The notes under the pieces are model-generated. The model made no database searches. It saw only the letters and a list, made by a program, of their open reading frames with translations, and was not told where the DNA came from. Positions 19,160 through 28,719 of a stretch of DNA of 64,000 bases are shown one piece after another. Origin of the DNA: RPQJ01 sp963732415 (lineage in GTDB: Bacteria; Pseudomonadota; Gammaproteobacteria; Steroidobacterales; Steroidobacteraceae). Every line of letters starts with the position of its first letter. Position 1 is the stretch's first letter. The position numbers were made by a program, and so were the translations under genes. The stretch lies in contig CAVSZK010000007.1 of NCBI GenBank assembly GCA_963732415.1, positions 25,347 through 89,346 on the forward strand, read 5' to 3'.

Positions 19160-20377
19160 CTAATTTTGGAGGCAGTCGGTGAGCAGTGCCTCGGCATCGG
19201 CGCGGTCCATGTTCTTCGGCACCGGATAATCGCCGGCGGCCTCGATGCGTGCAGCCCGGGCGATCGCGGGGATGTCCTCCGCGCGGAGTGCCGCGATGCT
19301 GTCCGGAATCCCGACCGTGCGATTCAATTCGCGGACCCGCTCAACGAAGCGCTGTGCGAGCGCTGCTGCAGGCTCCGATGGCGAGCCTGCGCCGATGGCC
19401 ACCGCGAGTTCCGCGAGCCGCGCCTCGGACTGCGGGGAGTCCCTCGAGAAGTCGAGCACCCTGGGCAGCAGTATCGCGTTGGCCAGCCCGTGCGGCACGC
19501 CATACATTCCGCCAAGCTTGTGCGCAAAGGCGTGCACGTAGCCCACCGCGGCCCGGGTAAACGCCAGGCCGCCGTAGAGCGACGCGAGCGCCATGCCCTC
19601 GCGCGCCTCGAGATTGTCCCCCCGTGCGTACGCTCGCGGCAGGTTCGCGAAGACCAGCTTGACCGCCGAGACGCATAGCATCCTGGTGTCGGCCTGCTGC
19701 CAGCCGCCCTGGAAGGCCTCGACCGCGTGGGTCAGTGCATCCATGCCGGTCGCTGCCGTAATCGACTGCGGCATTCCCTTCATCATCTCCGGATCGAGCG
19801 CCGCGGCGACCGGCACCAGCTTGGGGTCGACCACGACCTTCTTCTCGTGCTTCGCCGAGTCGGTCACGACCGCCACCACGGTGACTTCCGACCCCGTACC
19901 CGCGGTCGTGGGAACCGCAAACAATGGCAGCGGCGGCTTGCCAACCTTCAGCATCCCGACGAGCCTGGCGGGTGACTTGCCGCTGGTCGCCATCGCTGCA
20001 ATGACCTTGGCGGCATCGATCGAGGAACCGCCGCCCAGCGCAAGGATCGAGTCGCTGCCGTGGGCACGCACCGCTGACAGGCCGGCCTGCAGAACCACAT
20101 CGGTCGGATCGGGCACGATGCCGTCGAACACGGCGACGTCGATGCCCTCGGCCTCCAGCGCCTGCCGCACCGGGTCCACCAGCCCAAGCTTCACCAGCAC
20201 CGCGTCGGTGGCGATCATGGTCCGGCGTGCACCAGAGCCGCCGATGAGCCCGCAGAGCCTGGCCGTCGAGCCCACGCCCACGAACAGCACCGGTCGCGGG
20301 ATCGGCACCCACTTTGCGAGCGGTTTCTTCAGTACCTTGACCAGGCGGAGCGCGAGCAGGTGTAGTTCGAGAAGCAT
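19160..20377 (-). CDS. Iron-containing alcohol dehydrogenase
   Basis: 405 residues from the ATG at 20377. The frame extends upstream, but the family start and the flanking acyltransferase promoter favour this one. It shows GGGSSIDAAK (NAD(P) binding), PTTAGTGSEVT, and the metal-ligand stretches DALTHAVEAF and YVHAFAHKLGGMYGVPHG of group III Fe-dependent dehydrogenases. It could supply or consume fatty alcohols for the adjacent wax ester synthases. Divergent from WS/DGAT paralogue 2 over 138 bp; convergent with the acyl-CoA ligase. Confidence 0.9.
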   Translation of the reverse strand: MLLELHLLALRLVKVLKKPLAKWVPIPRPVLFVGVGSTARLCGLIGGSGARRTMIATDAVLVKLGLVDPVRQALEAEGIDVAVFDGIVPDPTDVVLQAGLSAVRAHGSDSILALGGGSSIDAAKVIAAMATSGKSPARLVGMLKVGKPPLPLFAVPTTAGTGSEVTVVAVVTDSAKHEKKVVVDPKLVPVAAALDPEMMKGMPQSITAATGMDALTHAVEAFQGGWQQADTRMLCVSAVKLVFANLPRAYARGDNLEAREGMALASLYGGLAFTRAAVGYVHAFAHKLGGMYGVPHGLANAILLPRVLDFSRDSPQSEARLAELAVAIGAGSPSEPAAALAQRFVERVRELNRTVGIPDSIAALRAEDIPAIARAARIEAAGDYPVPKNMDRADAEALLTDCLQN

Positions 20378-20515
20378 GGGCTGATCCGTGGTTGGCTGCC
20401 CCGGAGGATACCCGAATGCAAATCCAGTTCCCGTCCTGCTACCGTTCGCGCAGGGGACCGCCTCCAGGCAGGCGGCGGGGGCGGCTTGGCCAGTGCCGGA
20501 GACAGGAAAACTCAA

Positions 20516-21982
20516 ATGACAAAGATCATCCCGCCGCTCGACCTGATGTGGCTCATCATGGAGACGCCGGCCGCACCCACCCACGTCGGCGCGATGATGT
20601 TGTTCGAGAAGCCCAAGCGGCGGCCCGGAACGGTCCGCGAGATCGTCGAATTCTACCGCTCCTTCGAGCCTACCCCGCCGTTCAACTACATCCCGGAACT
20701 CTCTGGCGCGCACGCGCCGTATTTCCGAGAGGTGGACCACTGGGATCCCCTCTATCACATCCAGTTCCTCGCGGTGCCCTCGGGGTCGTCATACGAGGAC
20801 TTCCTGCGGCTCATCGCTGACCTCCACGAGCCCATGCTCGACCGCGACCGTCCACTGTTCCGCCTGTGGGTCATCGACGACGTGCCCGGCGGCCGTTTCG
20901 CCGTTTATACCAAGGTGCACCACGCAATCATCGACGGGGCATCCGGCTCGCAGCGCATGTACGCGAGCCTGGGCCGGCGGGCGCGCGACCCGATCCGCCC
21001 TCCGGCATTCGCGGTCAGGACGCCGGTGCGAAAGCCACGCCCGCCGAAGGCGCTGGTCGAGCGCCTCGCGACACTCGGTGCCACGGCGGGCAAGCAGACA
21101 CTTGCGCTGAGGGACGTATGGGGAGGTGCATTGCGCAAGGCCCTCACGGCGCTGACGGGGTCCGACCCCGGCGGCAGCCAGCCGTTCACCGCGCACCCCG
21201 CGCCGATGAACGAACCGATGAAGATGGCACGAACCTACGCGACGCTGTCGCTGCCACTGGAAGAGATGCAGCAGGTCGGCCATCGCTTCGGCGCGACGCT
21301 GAACGACCTGGCCATCACGATCGTCGACGAGGGCGTGCACCGCTACCTGCGGCAGACGGGCCGCCCGTTCCCGCACCGGCTGGTCGCAATGTGCCCGATG
21401 TCGCTGCGCGACGAGGGCGACACGGAGGCAAAGACCAAGGCATCGGCCATGTTCGTGCACCTCGGACAGCCAGCCTCCGCGGTGCACGAGCGGATCAGTG
21501 AAGTGGTCGCCGCGATGGCGGTTGCGAAGAAAGAGCTGCGCGCAATGTCGAAGGACGCGGCGATGATGTACGCCATCGCTGCCCTCGGCATCGCGGAACT
21601 GCGCACTGCCCCGGGCATCGCGCAGGTGACGCGTCCGCTCGCCAACCTGGTGATCTCCAACGTCCCGGGCGGCAAGGACACGATGTACGTAAACGGAGCG
21701 CGCATGGTTGGAGCGTTCCCGGTGTCGGCCGTGGCGGCATCGATCGGACTGAACGCGACGGTTACCTCGGACTCGGGCCGAATGGACTTCGGCTTCATCG
21801 GCAACGGCGCGGCAATGCATGCATTGCCCGACCTGGCGCAGCATGTCGCCGACGCGTACGAGGAACTGAAAGCCGCCGCAAAGGGCAGCAGCAGCGCAGG
21901 TAAGCGCGGCACGGGCTCGCGCGCCAGGCCGCCCGCTCGCAAGCGAAGCAAGGTCTCGCGACCCGGCCGCGGCGGGAATTGA
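20516..21982 (+). CDS. WS/DGAT acyltransferase, paralogue 2
   Basis: 488 residues from the ATG at 20516, preceded by AGGA at the right distance; an upstream ATG at 20486 has no better signal. Active-site motif HHAIIDG at residues 135-141, preceded by RPLFRLWVI as in WS/DGATs, and VISNVPGGKD in the C-terminal half. The last ~35 residues form a Lys/Arg/Ser/Pro-rich tail (KRGTGSRARPPARKRSK). It is followed after 2 nt by paralogue 3, so the two are co-translated. Sequence is clearly different from paralogue 1, which suggests separate substrate roles rather than a recent duplication. Confidence 0.9.
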   Translation: MTKIIPPLDLMWLIMETPAAPTHVGAMMLFEKPKRRPGTVREIVEFYRSFEPTPPFNYIPELSGAHAPYFREVDHWDPLYHIQFLAVPSGSSYEDFLRLIADLHEPMLDRDRPLFRLWVIDDVPGGRFAVYTKVHHAIIDGASGSQRMYASLGRRARDPIRPPAFAVRTPVRKPRPPKALVERLATLGATAGKQTLALRDVWGGALRKALTALTGSDPGGSQPFTAHPAPMNEPMKMARTYATLSLPLEEMQQVGHRFGATLNDLAITIVDEGVHRYLRQTGRPFPHRLVAMCPMSLRDEGDTEAKTKASAMFVHLGQPASAVHERISEVVAAMAVAKKELRAMSKDAAMMYAIAALGIAELRTAPGIAQVTRPLANLVISNVPGGKDTMYVNGARMVGAFPVSAVAASIGLNATVTSDSGRMDFGFIGNGAAMHALPDLAQHVADAYEELKAAAKGSSSAGKRGTGSRARPPARKRSKVSRPGRGGN

Positions 21983-21984
21983 CC

Positions 21985-23397
21985 ATGGAACGCATGAGCG
22001 GCGCCGATGCGCTGATGCTGTACCTCGATCGCGCAGAGGCCTACAACCACACGATCAAGCTCTCGATAATCGATCCCTCGGCCGACGCCGAGGGCTGGTC
22101 CTGGAAACGCTTCAAGGCCACGTGGTCGTCCCGGGTCGGGCTGATTCCACGCCTGCGGCAGCGGTACCTCCGCGTGCCGATGGGACTCAATCATCCGGTC
22201 TGGGTCGAGGATCCGGCGTTCGACATGGACTACCACCTGCGTCGGGTAGGCTGCCCTGCCCCGGGTTCGATGGTGGAGCTGTGCGAACTCATCTGTGAGT
22301 TCTACGCGCACCCGATGGACCACACCCGTCCCCTCTGGCAGGTCTGGGTCGTCGAAGGACTCGAGGGTGGCCGCGTCGCTGTCGTCCTGTTCATTCATCA
22401 CGCGCTCACCGACGGTGTCGGCATCCTGCGCATGCTGGACAATTTCTGGAACACCCGGCCCGAGTCCGAGCAGCATCCGTCACCGGCCGAGTGGCACCCG
22501 CCCCCGCTTCCGGGCAAGGGGCGGCTGCTGTGGGAAGGCCTGCGCGACCTGCCTGGCGTGTTCGCCGCAAACCTGCCCGGAGCCATCCGGGGAACGCGAG
22601 CCGGTCGCAGGATCCTCGAGGATTGGCGCAGCACGGGACGCTCGCTGCCCCCGGTTGCCGGCGACTCGAAATATCCCGCACCATATGCAGTGAAGCTCTC
22701 GCCGAACCGCACGTTCGCGATCCACTCGTTCTCGCTGCCAGCAATACGCGCAATCGCGAAGAAGCACGGCGTGACGATCAACGACGTGTTCATCGGAGCG
22801 ACCTCGGGTGCAATCCGCGAGCTGCTGATCGAACAGGGCGGGACCGCGCCGACCCAGCCGATGGTGGCGACCGTGCCTTTCTCGCTGGTGCCGCTGGCCG
22901 AGCGTACGCGTGACGGTAACTTTTCCACCGTTTGCCACACGCTGCTGCACACGGAGATCGCCGACCCGCTGGAACGGCTGCGCGCGTGCAAGCGTGACGC
23001 GGACACTATGAAGGCCTGGTTCGAGGCGACACGCGAGGCCAACCTCGCGGCGGTGATGAACCTGCTGCCGCCGGCCGTGCCGAAGATCGTGGATCGCGTG
23101 AACGAAATGAAGGGTGGCGGACTTCTGCCCTTCTGGAACGTCGTGCTCTCGAACGTGCCCGGGCCGCGCGCGCCGCTTCGGCTCGGTAACCTCAAGCTGG
23201 CGGAGTGGTTCTCGATCGGGCAACTGGCCCACGGCTCAGCACTGAACGTGACCGTATGGAGCTACGTGGACCAGTTCAACCTCTCGGTGCTCTCCGACCC
23301 TGCTGTGCTGCCGGACGCGTGGCGCCTGATGCATCACTTTCATTCCAGCCTCGCGGCGCTCGAATCCGCGACCGCGGGATCACCCGGGCAACGGTAG
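21985..23397 (+). CDS. WS/DGAT acyltransferase, paralogue 3
   Basis: 470 residues from the ATG at 21985; a TTG two codons upstream and an ATG at 21994 are alternatives. HHALTDG at residues 138-144 is the catalytic motif, where the usual Ile/Val before Asp is Thr. VLSNVPGPRAPL is the conserved C-terminal block. Paralogues 2 and 3 plus the hydrolase and hemerythrin gene form one run without promoters between them. Likely makes or remodels neutral lipid. Confidence 0.9.
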   Translation: MERMSGADALMLYLDRAEAYNHTIKLSIIDPSADAEGWSWKRFKATWSSRVGLIPRLRQRYLRVPMGLNHPVWVEDPAFDMDYHLRRVGCPAPGSMVELCELICEFYAHPMDHTRPLWQVWVVEGLEGGRVAVVLFIHHALTDGVGILRMLDNFWNTRPESEQHPSPAEWHPPPLPGKGRLLWEGLRDLPGVFAANLPGAIRGTRAGRRILEDWRSTGRSLPPVAGDSKYPAPYAVKLSPNRTFAIHSFSLPAIRAIAKKHGVTINDVFIGATSGAIRELLIEQGGTAPTQPMVATVPFSLVPLAERTRDGNFSTVCHTLLHTEIADPLERLRACKRDADTMKAWFEATREANLAAVMNLLPPAVPKIVDRVNEMKGGGLLPFWNVVLSNVPGPRAPLRLGNLKLAEWFSIGQLAHGSALNVTVWSYVDQFNLSVLSDPAVLPDAWRLMHHFHSSLAALESATAGSPGQR

Positions 23398-23403
23398 CGA
23401 TCC

Positions 23404-24315
23404 ATGGTCAGCTGGCAGACGACAACGGCAAGCCTGCTCGCCCGCTTGACGGTCAAGCAGCAGCTGCAGCGCGACGTGTCGGTGGAACGGCTTCGCGAAC
23501 AGATCGGCGCGATCGAACGACTGTTCCCGGACCATCCCCCGGGATTCGCCGTGGCCCACGATCATCCCCTTCCCCACTGCGATTCCGAGTGGCTGCGTGA
23601 AAAGGGTTCGGAGACCGACCGGGTACTGCTGCACTTCCCGGGCGGCGCGTACGTTGCGCGACTGCCGAACATGGAGCGGGCAATGATGGCGAGGCTCTGC
23701 ACGGCGGCCAATGCACGTGCGCGCATGGTCTTCTACAGGCTCGCGCCCGAGTACCCGTTCCCCGCGGGCCACGACGACAGCGTCGGGGCCTACGAGCAGC
23801 TGCTCGAACTCGGCGTGGAACCCGGGCGCATCGTAGTGAGCGGCATTTCGGCGGGCGGCGGAATGGCGCTCGCGGTGCTGCTCGCGGCGCGCGATCGCGG
23901 CCTGCCGATGCCGGCCGGCGCAATACTGATGTCGCCGCTGACGGACCTCACCGATCCGCACGAGGGCACCCGCGTCGCAAACGCGGTTCGCGATCCCGTG
24001 CTCAGCGAGAAGCGCGGGATCGAGATGCGTGCGATGTATGCGGGCGGAGACCCGGACATGCTGGTGCACCCCTGGGTGTCCCCCGTCTATGGCGAATTCG
24101 CCGGCCTGCCACCGCTCTTCTTCCAGGCGGGCAGTACGGAAATCCTGCTCGACGACAGCCGGCGCTGCGTGGAGCGTGCCACGGCGGCCGGGGTAGCGGC
24201 CGAGCTCGAAGTCTGGAAGGAAATGCCGCATGGGTGGCAAGGACTCCCATTTATCCCGGAATCACAACGTGCGCTCGAACACTGCGCCGACTTCGTGAGG
24301 CAACGATGTCCATGA
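23404..24315 (+). CDS. Alpha/beta hydrolase, hormone-sensitive-lipase family (esterase/lipase)
   Basis: 303 residues. The oxyanion motif is HFPGGAY instead of the usual HGGG, the nucleophile elbow is GISAGGG, and RLAPEYPFPAGHDD is the HSL-family block. The acid and base are probably Asp in TEILLDDS and His in MPHGW. It follows WS/DGAT 3 by 6 nt, so a lipase acting on stored acyl esters is a sensible guess. Its stop overlaps the next gene's start. Confidence 0.88.
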   Translation: MVSWQTTTASLLARLTVKQQLQRDVSVERLREQIGAIERLFPDHPPGFAVAHDHPLPHCDSEWLREKGSETDRVLLHFPGGAYVARLPNMERAMMARLCTAANARARMVFYRLAPEYPFPAGHDDSVGAYEQLLELGVEPGRIVVSGISAGGGMALAVLLAARDRGLPMPAGAILMSPLTDLTDPHEGTRVANAVRDPVLSEKRGIEMRAMYAGGDPDMLVHPWVSPVYGEFAGLPPLFFQAGSTEILLDDSRRCVERATAAGVAAELEVWKEMPHGWQGLPFIPESQRALEHCADFVRQRCP

Positions 24316-25253
24316 ACGCAAGAACCTCAAAGACCGCAAAGACTGCAAAGGCCGCAGCCGCTGCATCGCCTGCAACCAGGAAGACACGGACGCCCGCCAG
24401 ACCGTCCTCCAGGCCAGTTGCGTCGTCGCGAGCCCGCACGCACGCGCCGGCCGCCGGCGAGGAATTCATGAGGCTTTTGCGCGAGGATCATGCGGGCCTT
24501 TCGCGGGTACTGCGCGAGATCGACGCGCAGCAGAGCGCACTGCGGACCACGCCCGAGACCGCGCGACCGGTGCTCGTCGAAGCGATGCGATACATCCTCG
24601 TGTACCAGCACTCAGTGCACCATCCGAGGGAAGACCTGCTGTTCGCCAGGATCCGGGATCGTGAACCGATGCTGTACCGGAACATGCACCGGCTGGTGAT
24701 GGAGCACCGGATCGGCCAGGAGCGGGCCGAGGCGCTTGCGAGGGACCTGGCGCGGGCGAAACCCGAGCAGTTGCGAGGCAAGACGGGCGTGCGCCTTTCG
24801 AAGCAGTTGCAGGACTACGTGCGCCACACGCGTGGGCACATGCGCCGCGAGGAAGCTGTTTTCTATACAGGGTCGGCGCGAGTGCTGAAGGCGTCCGACT
24901 GGGCGGCGATCATGGTGGGCCCGACGCCGCGTGACCCGGCCAGTAACCTGCATCGGCTCGCGGACAGGTATCCACAGCTCGCGGCCCGGCTCGCGCAACC
25001 GGAGCGCACTGTCACCGGGCATGGCGAGCATGTGGCGCAGTCGCAGGACCGGCCGGGCATTCGCCAGCGCGCCGAGGTCGTGGCGGAGTTCTGTGGTGAG
25101 GTGCTGCACGAGACAGCCGACCTCGCCAGGGCCGGACTCCAGGATCTTGGCGGCATCCGCTCTCCGGTTGGAGCAGTGCGGGCCTCGCTATCGATCAGTG
25201 CCCGCAGCGTCCGCTACGCCGCGCGGCTGGCGACCCTGCCGTTCAAGCGCTGA
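24306..25253 (+). CDS. Hemerythrin-domain protein with basic N-terminal extension
   Basis: 315 residues from the ATG at 24306 (a second ATG at 24312 overlaps the upstream stop as ATGA). Residues ~1-50 are Ala/Lys/Thr/Arg-rich and probably disordered. The hemerythrin-like four-helix domain follows: LLREDHAGLSRVL, YQHSVHHPREDLLF, HRLVMEHRIGQE and YVRHTRGHMRREE hold the His/Glu residues for a di-iron site. Such domains sense or bind O2, NO or iron. The C-terminal ~100 residues are not recognised. Last gene of the acyltransferase operon; its 3' end overlaps the convergent regulator gene by 11 nt. Confidence 0.8.
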   Translation: MSMNARTSKTAKTAKAAAAASPATRKTRTPARPSSRPVASSRARTHAPAAGEEFMRLLREDHAGLSRVLREIDAQQSALRTTPETARPVLVEAMRYILVYQHSVHHPREDLLFARIRDREPMLYRNMHRLVMEHRIGQERAEALARDLARAKPEQLRGKTGVRLSKQLQDYVRHTRGHMRREEAVFYTGSARVLKASDWAAIMVGPTPRDPASNLHRLADRYPQLAARLAQPERTVTGHGEHVAQSQDRPGIRQRAEVVAEFCGEVLHETADLARAGLQDLGGIRSPVGAVRASLSISARSVRYAARLATLPFKR

Positions 25254-27918
25254 GCACGCCGAGCAGCCTGGCGCGATCCACCGCATGTCGCCGGTTCGCC
25301 GCGTTCAGCTTGGCGAACACGTTCTTCAAGTGCCACTTGACCGTCTGCTCGCCAATATCCATGGCGCGGGCAATTTCCTTGTTGGCCATGCCCGCCGCAA
25401 GCAGCGACAGGATGCGGGCTTCCCTGGGCGTCAGCAGTCCGCTGGTCGCTGCACCTCCGCCGGCCGATGGCGGCGGAACGCTCGCGGTCCCGGAATGCGG
25501 CCACGCTGGCACTGCCGGCTTGCTCGCAGCCACCGCGTGCGGGTCGGCGCACTCGATCATGGATGCCAGGTCGGGATGCGCGTTCTCGACGAACCACCTC
25601 ATCCCGCCCAGGCCGGCGAGACTCAGCACTTCCGACAACGATTCCCGCGCTCCCGGACGCCCGAGCTGGTAGAGCGCCAGCGCCTGCAGGGCGCGCGCGG
25701 CCAGCGCATCGGGGCTGCGCCCGGGTCCCGCTCTCAGCTGGCCGAACAGCGAGAGCGCCGCTTCGGCGCCTTCCGGGTCGGCTCGCGACAGGCAAACCCA
25801 CGCGGTGGCAACGGCGAGCCGCCGATCAACCAGTCCCAGGAACGGCCGGTGGGCCGGGCCTTCGAATGTCCCACGCATCGCTACAGCGTCCGCAAGCCTT
25901 TCCGCCGCGGTCGCGAGCCGCAATTGCTGCACGTGGGCCCGAACCTGCCCAACCAGCGAACTGAACACGAGTCGCGGCATGCCTCGAGCCACCCCCAGGT
26001 CGCGCAGCGCCTCGAGCGCTTCCATCGCGCGCGCATCCTCGCCGCGATGCATCGAACTTTCCGCTATGACTCGATAGGAGAGCAGGATCGGGTCCGGCAT
26101 GCCCACGCGCTCGATGACATCAAGACGGTCAGCGAGCAGCGCGAGCGCCTCATCGATGTGGCCACGCAGGTACATGACAGCCGACAACGTGCCCGCGAAC
26201 ATCGCGGCGACCACACTGCGACGGCCCATGTCGCGTTCAGCGGTCGCGATCGCCGGCCGCAGAATGGACTCTGCCCGCATCGGGTTGCCGTCCCAGATTT
26301 GGCTGAGCGCGACAGTCATGTCGCCGAACGCAAGCGGAAGGCGCATCGACGGCTCCCGGCTTGCTGCCGAGATGCTCGGGCAGAGCAACTGGCGCGCGCT
26401 CTCCGCCTCGCCCGAATGCAGTGCAAGCGTGGCCCGGGAGTTCGCCAGTGAGATGACGTGCAGCGGTGTTGCGCCCGGCGGCGGCTCATCCCAGTCCTGC
26501 AATGCCCCGGCAATCAACCCCGGCTTGTCACGGAAGGTCGCCGCCGCCGCACTGACCAGCGCTGCCTCGAACCTTGCCGCGTCGTCGCAGTCCGGGAGTT
26601 GCAGGATGCGCTCGATGGTTGCGGGCACGCCCTCCGGGTCGTCACCAAGCGCACTGATCCAGGCGCCGGTAACCTGCAGTCCGACGTCGCGGGCCATCAC
26701 CGATTCGGGCACGCGCCGGATCCAGTCCCGCGCCTCGCCGAGACGACCTTCGCGTGCGATGTCACGCAGGCAGCGCGTGGCATGTGCGACGGCAAGAGCC
26801 TCGTTGCCGGCCGCCCAGGCGTGGCGGGCCGCCTCCTGGAACTGGTCATGCGCCGCGTACCACGCCGCGGCCCTCTCGTAGCAGCCCCTGCGCTCCTCGA
26901 CCGGGAGCTTGTCGAAATGGCCGAGCAGGAAGTCCCGTGCCATCGCGTGCATCTTGAGCCACTGCCGATCTTCGGACTGAGTCACGACGGGCGAATTGCG
27001 TGCTGCGGCGTCGAGGACGCGGGCCGCGTCCGGGTAGCCGGTGACGGCAGCGCAGAGATCGACGTTCATCGACTCGAGGATCGAGATCCGCACGACGAAT
27101 CCCGCCTCCTCCGGCGACACGCGCGACAGCATGGACTCGAAAAAGAACCGGTTGATGTCGCCGCGCTGCGCGCTCAACTGGCCGATGATCGTCTGCTGGT
27201 CGGGTGCTGCCTCGATGGCTGCCGCCGCGAGCTGCAGGCCCAGCGGCCAGCCTTCAGTCAGTTCGTGAATCCGGGCAGTGGCATCCAACCCGATCCTGCA
27301 CCCGAAGCGCGCGCGCAGGATCTGCCGTGATTCGTCGGCATCGAGTCGCAGGTCGGCGACGCCGATACTTGCCAGCTGGCCGCTTGCGATCAGGTCGGCA
27401 AGGTTCAGGTCCAGCTGCCGTCGGCTCGCGACCACGAACTGCAGGTTGGGCGGGGCGTTGTTCAGCAGGTACGACAGCATCGCACTCAAGGCCACCTGCG
27501 GCATGCGGTGCGCGTCGTCGAGGATCACGATCGTTGGCGTGGCGAGCCCGGCCACTTCGGCAAGCAGCGCGGTCAGCGCCTCGAGTTCGCGGTTCTCCTG
27601 CAGCCGTCCCTGCATGGATGCCACGGTGAATGCGTCCTTGCCGGTGGCGCTGCGCAGCGCGAAGGCGAGCAGGTCCACGAACTGCGCTCTCTCGTCCTGC
27701 GCGTCGAGCGTTGCCCAGGCGACGTAGGCGCCGCGTTCCAGCCAGAGTCGGCGCCAATGGGCGAGCAGCATCGTCTTGCCGAAACCCTGCGGGGCGGTCG
27801 CCAGGATCGCAGTGCGGTCATTGATCCCGGCCCAGCGCCCGTCGAGGCGGGGCCGTGCCGGCAGCGCCCGTCCGGGCTTCGGGGGCGCGGTCTTGAGCAG
27901 GAACCGTGACGCGACCAT
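25243..27918 (-). CDS. MalT-like (LAL) LuxR-family transcriptional regulator
   Basis: 891 residues from the ATG at 27918. The start is set by the conserved opening FLLKTAPPKPGRALPARPRL of the MalT/LAL family. Walker A APQGFGKT at 42-49, Walker B VILDDAH, then a TPR-like helical region from about residue 400. The LuxR-type helix-turn-helix occupies the last ~64 residues (LTPREARILSLLAAGMANKEIA...QTVKWHLKNV). These are ATP-dependent activators that respond to a small inducer. Convergent with the lipid operon and divergent from a cupin gene. Shares architecture with the partial gene at 63759. Confidence 0.93.
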   Translation of the reverse strand: MVASRFLLKTAPPKPGRALPARPRLDGRWAGINDRTAILATAPQGFGKTMLLAHWRRLWLERGAYVAWATLDAQDERAQFVDLLAFALRSATGKDAFTVASMQGRLQENRELEALTALLAEVAGLATPTIVILDDAHRMPQVALSAMLSYLLNNAPPNLQFVVASRRQLDLNLADLIASGQLASIGVADLRLDADESRQILRARFGCRIGLDATARIHELTEGWPLGLQLAAAAIEAAPDQQTIIGQLSAQRGDINRFFFESMLSRVSPEEAGFVVRISILESMNVDLCAAVTGYPDAARVLDAAARNSPVVTQSEDRQWLKMHAMARDFLLGHFDKLPVEERRGCYERAAAWYAAHDQFQEAARHAWAAGNEALAVAHATRCLRDIAREGRLGEARDWIRRVPESVMARDVGLQVTGAWISALGDDPEGVPATIERILQLPDCDDAARFEAALVSAAAATFRDKPGLIAGALQDWDEPPPGATPLHVISLANSRATLALHSGEAESARQLLCPSISAASREPSMRLPLAFGDMTVALSQIWDGNPMRAESILRPAIATAERDMGRRSVVAAMFAGTLSAVMYLRGHIDEALALLADRLDVIERVGMPDPILLSYRVIAESSMHRGEDARAMEALEALRDLGVARGMPRLVFSSLVGQVRAHVQQLRLATAAERLADAVAMRGTFEGPAHRPFLGLVDRRLAVATAWVCLSRADPEGAEAALSLFGQLRAGPGRSPDALAARALQALALYQLGRPGARESLSEVLSLAGLGGMRWFVENAHPDLASMIECADPHAVAASKPAVPAWPHSGTASVPPPSAGGGAATSGLLTPREARILSLLAAGMANKEIARAMDIGEQTVKWHLKNVFAKLNAANRRHAVDRARLLGVLSA

Positions 27919-27999
27919 AGCTTTGGCGCTGCCCTGCGGCGTCGCCGTTTCCAGTCTCCCCGTCGATTCGAAACGACCTGCGGCCAAGCATAGCCCATG

Positions 28000-28018
28000 C
28001 CCCCTCTGTTTGGGGGGG
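28000..28018. promoter_or_regulatory. C5-N7-G7 inverted repeat between the MalT-like and cupin genes
   Basis: CCCCC-TCTGTTT-GGGGGGG lies 82 nt upstream of the MalT-like start. A third tract, seven C at 28060-28066, forms another inverted pair with the G7 tract. This resembles the C6-N5-G7 element at 17329. A site for autoregulation by the LAL protein is possible but unproven. Confidence 0.4.
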
Positions 28019-28160
28019 CGACCCGGATCCGCCCGCGCGAGCGCTGCTGCGGAGCCGAGCCCCCCCACTGCGAGTGGCGGAAGCAGCGGGCGCCGAGACT
28101 AAGGTGATCGTTCGCCCGGACTGCCCGCAGGAACCAACCAGCCGCAGAGCGAATGGAATC

Positions 28161-28637
28161 ATGACGTTCGAACACATCGACACGAGCTGCATCACGGACG
28201 ACAGCCTGCCCTGGATGCCGTTTCTCCCGTACTCCGACCTCGTCTCGGTGAAGCTCTTCCACGCGGACCCGGTACGGGGCGAGGTGATCAGCGTGCTGCG
28301 CGCCCCGCCGGGGGTGCAGCTTCCGCGATATCGCCACGCCGGCTCCGCGACGATCTACACGGTGCAGGGCCGCTGGAAGTACCTCGAGCACGACTGGGTC
28401 GCAGGTCCGGGCAGCGTCGTGATCGAGACTGCTGACTCGCATCACACGCCGCACGTACTCCCGGACGGGACCGACGACGTGATCATGTTCATGGTCAACT
28501 CGGGCGAGTTGCTGCTGCTCGACGCCGACGGCCGGGTCGTCGCCACCGAGAACTGGCGCACCGCGGTCGAGCGCTATCTCGACTATTGCCGCGACAACGA
28601 CATCGAGCCCCGCGACGTCACCGGGATCAACGCCTGA
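28161..28637 (+). CDS. Cupin protein, 2,4'-dihydroxyacetophenone dioxygenase (ChrR-like cupin) family
   Basis: 158 residues from the ATG at 28161. The single cupin barrel shows LRAPPGVQLPRYRHAGSATIYTV (first metal motif), then GRWKYLEHDW and GSVVIETADSHHTPHV (second motif). The arrangement and length match proteins annotated as 2,4'-dihydroxyacetophenone dioxygenase family, non-heme iron enzymes that cleave C-C bonds, although only a few members are characterised. The usual first-motif HxH appears as YRHAG, with one His. Divergent from the MalT-like regulator, which may control it. Confidence 0.72.
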   Translation: MTFEHIDTSCITDDSLPWMPFLPYSDLVSVKLFHADPVRGEVISVLRAPPGVQLPRYRHAGSATIYTVQGRWKYLEHDWVAGPGSVVIETADSHHTPHVLPDGTDDVIMFMVNSGELLLLDADGRVVATENWRTAVERYLDYCRDNDIEPRDVTGINA

Positions 28638-28719
28638 GGCAGCCTGGCAGCAACCGCCGCATCGATCCAGCCAGGATCCGAACCCCGGCCAGCCGAAAGC
28701 TGCATCGATGACCTGCCGC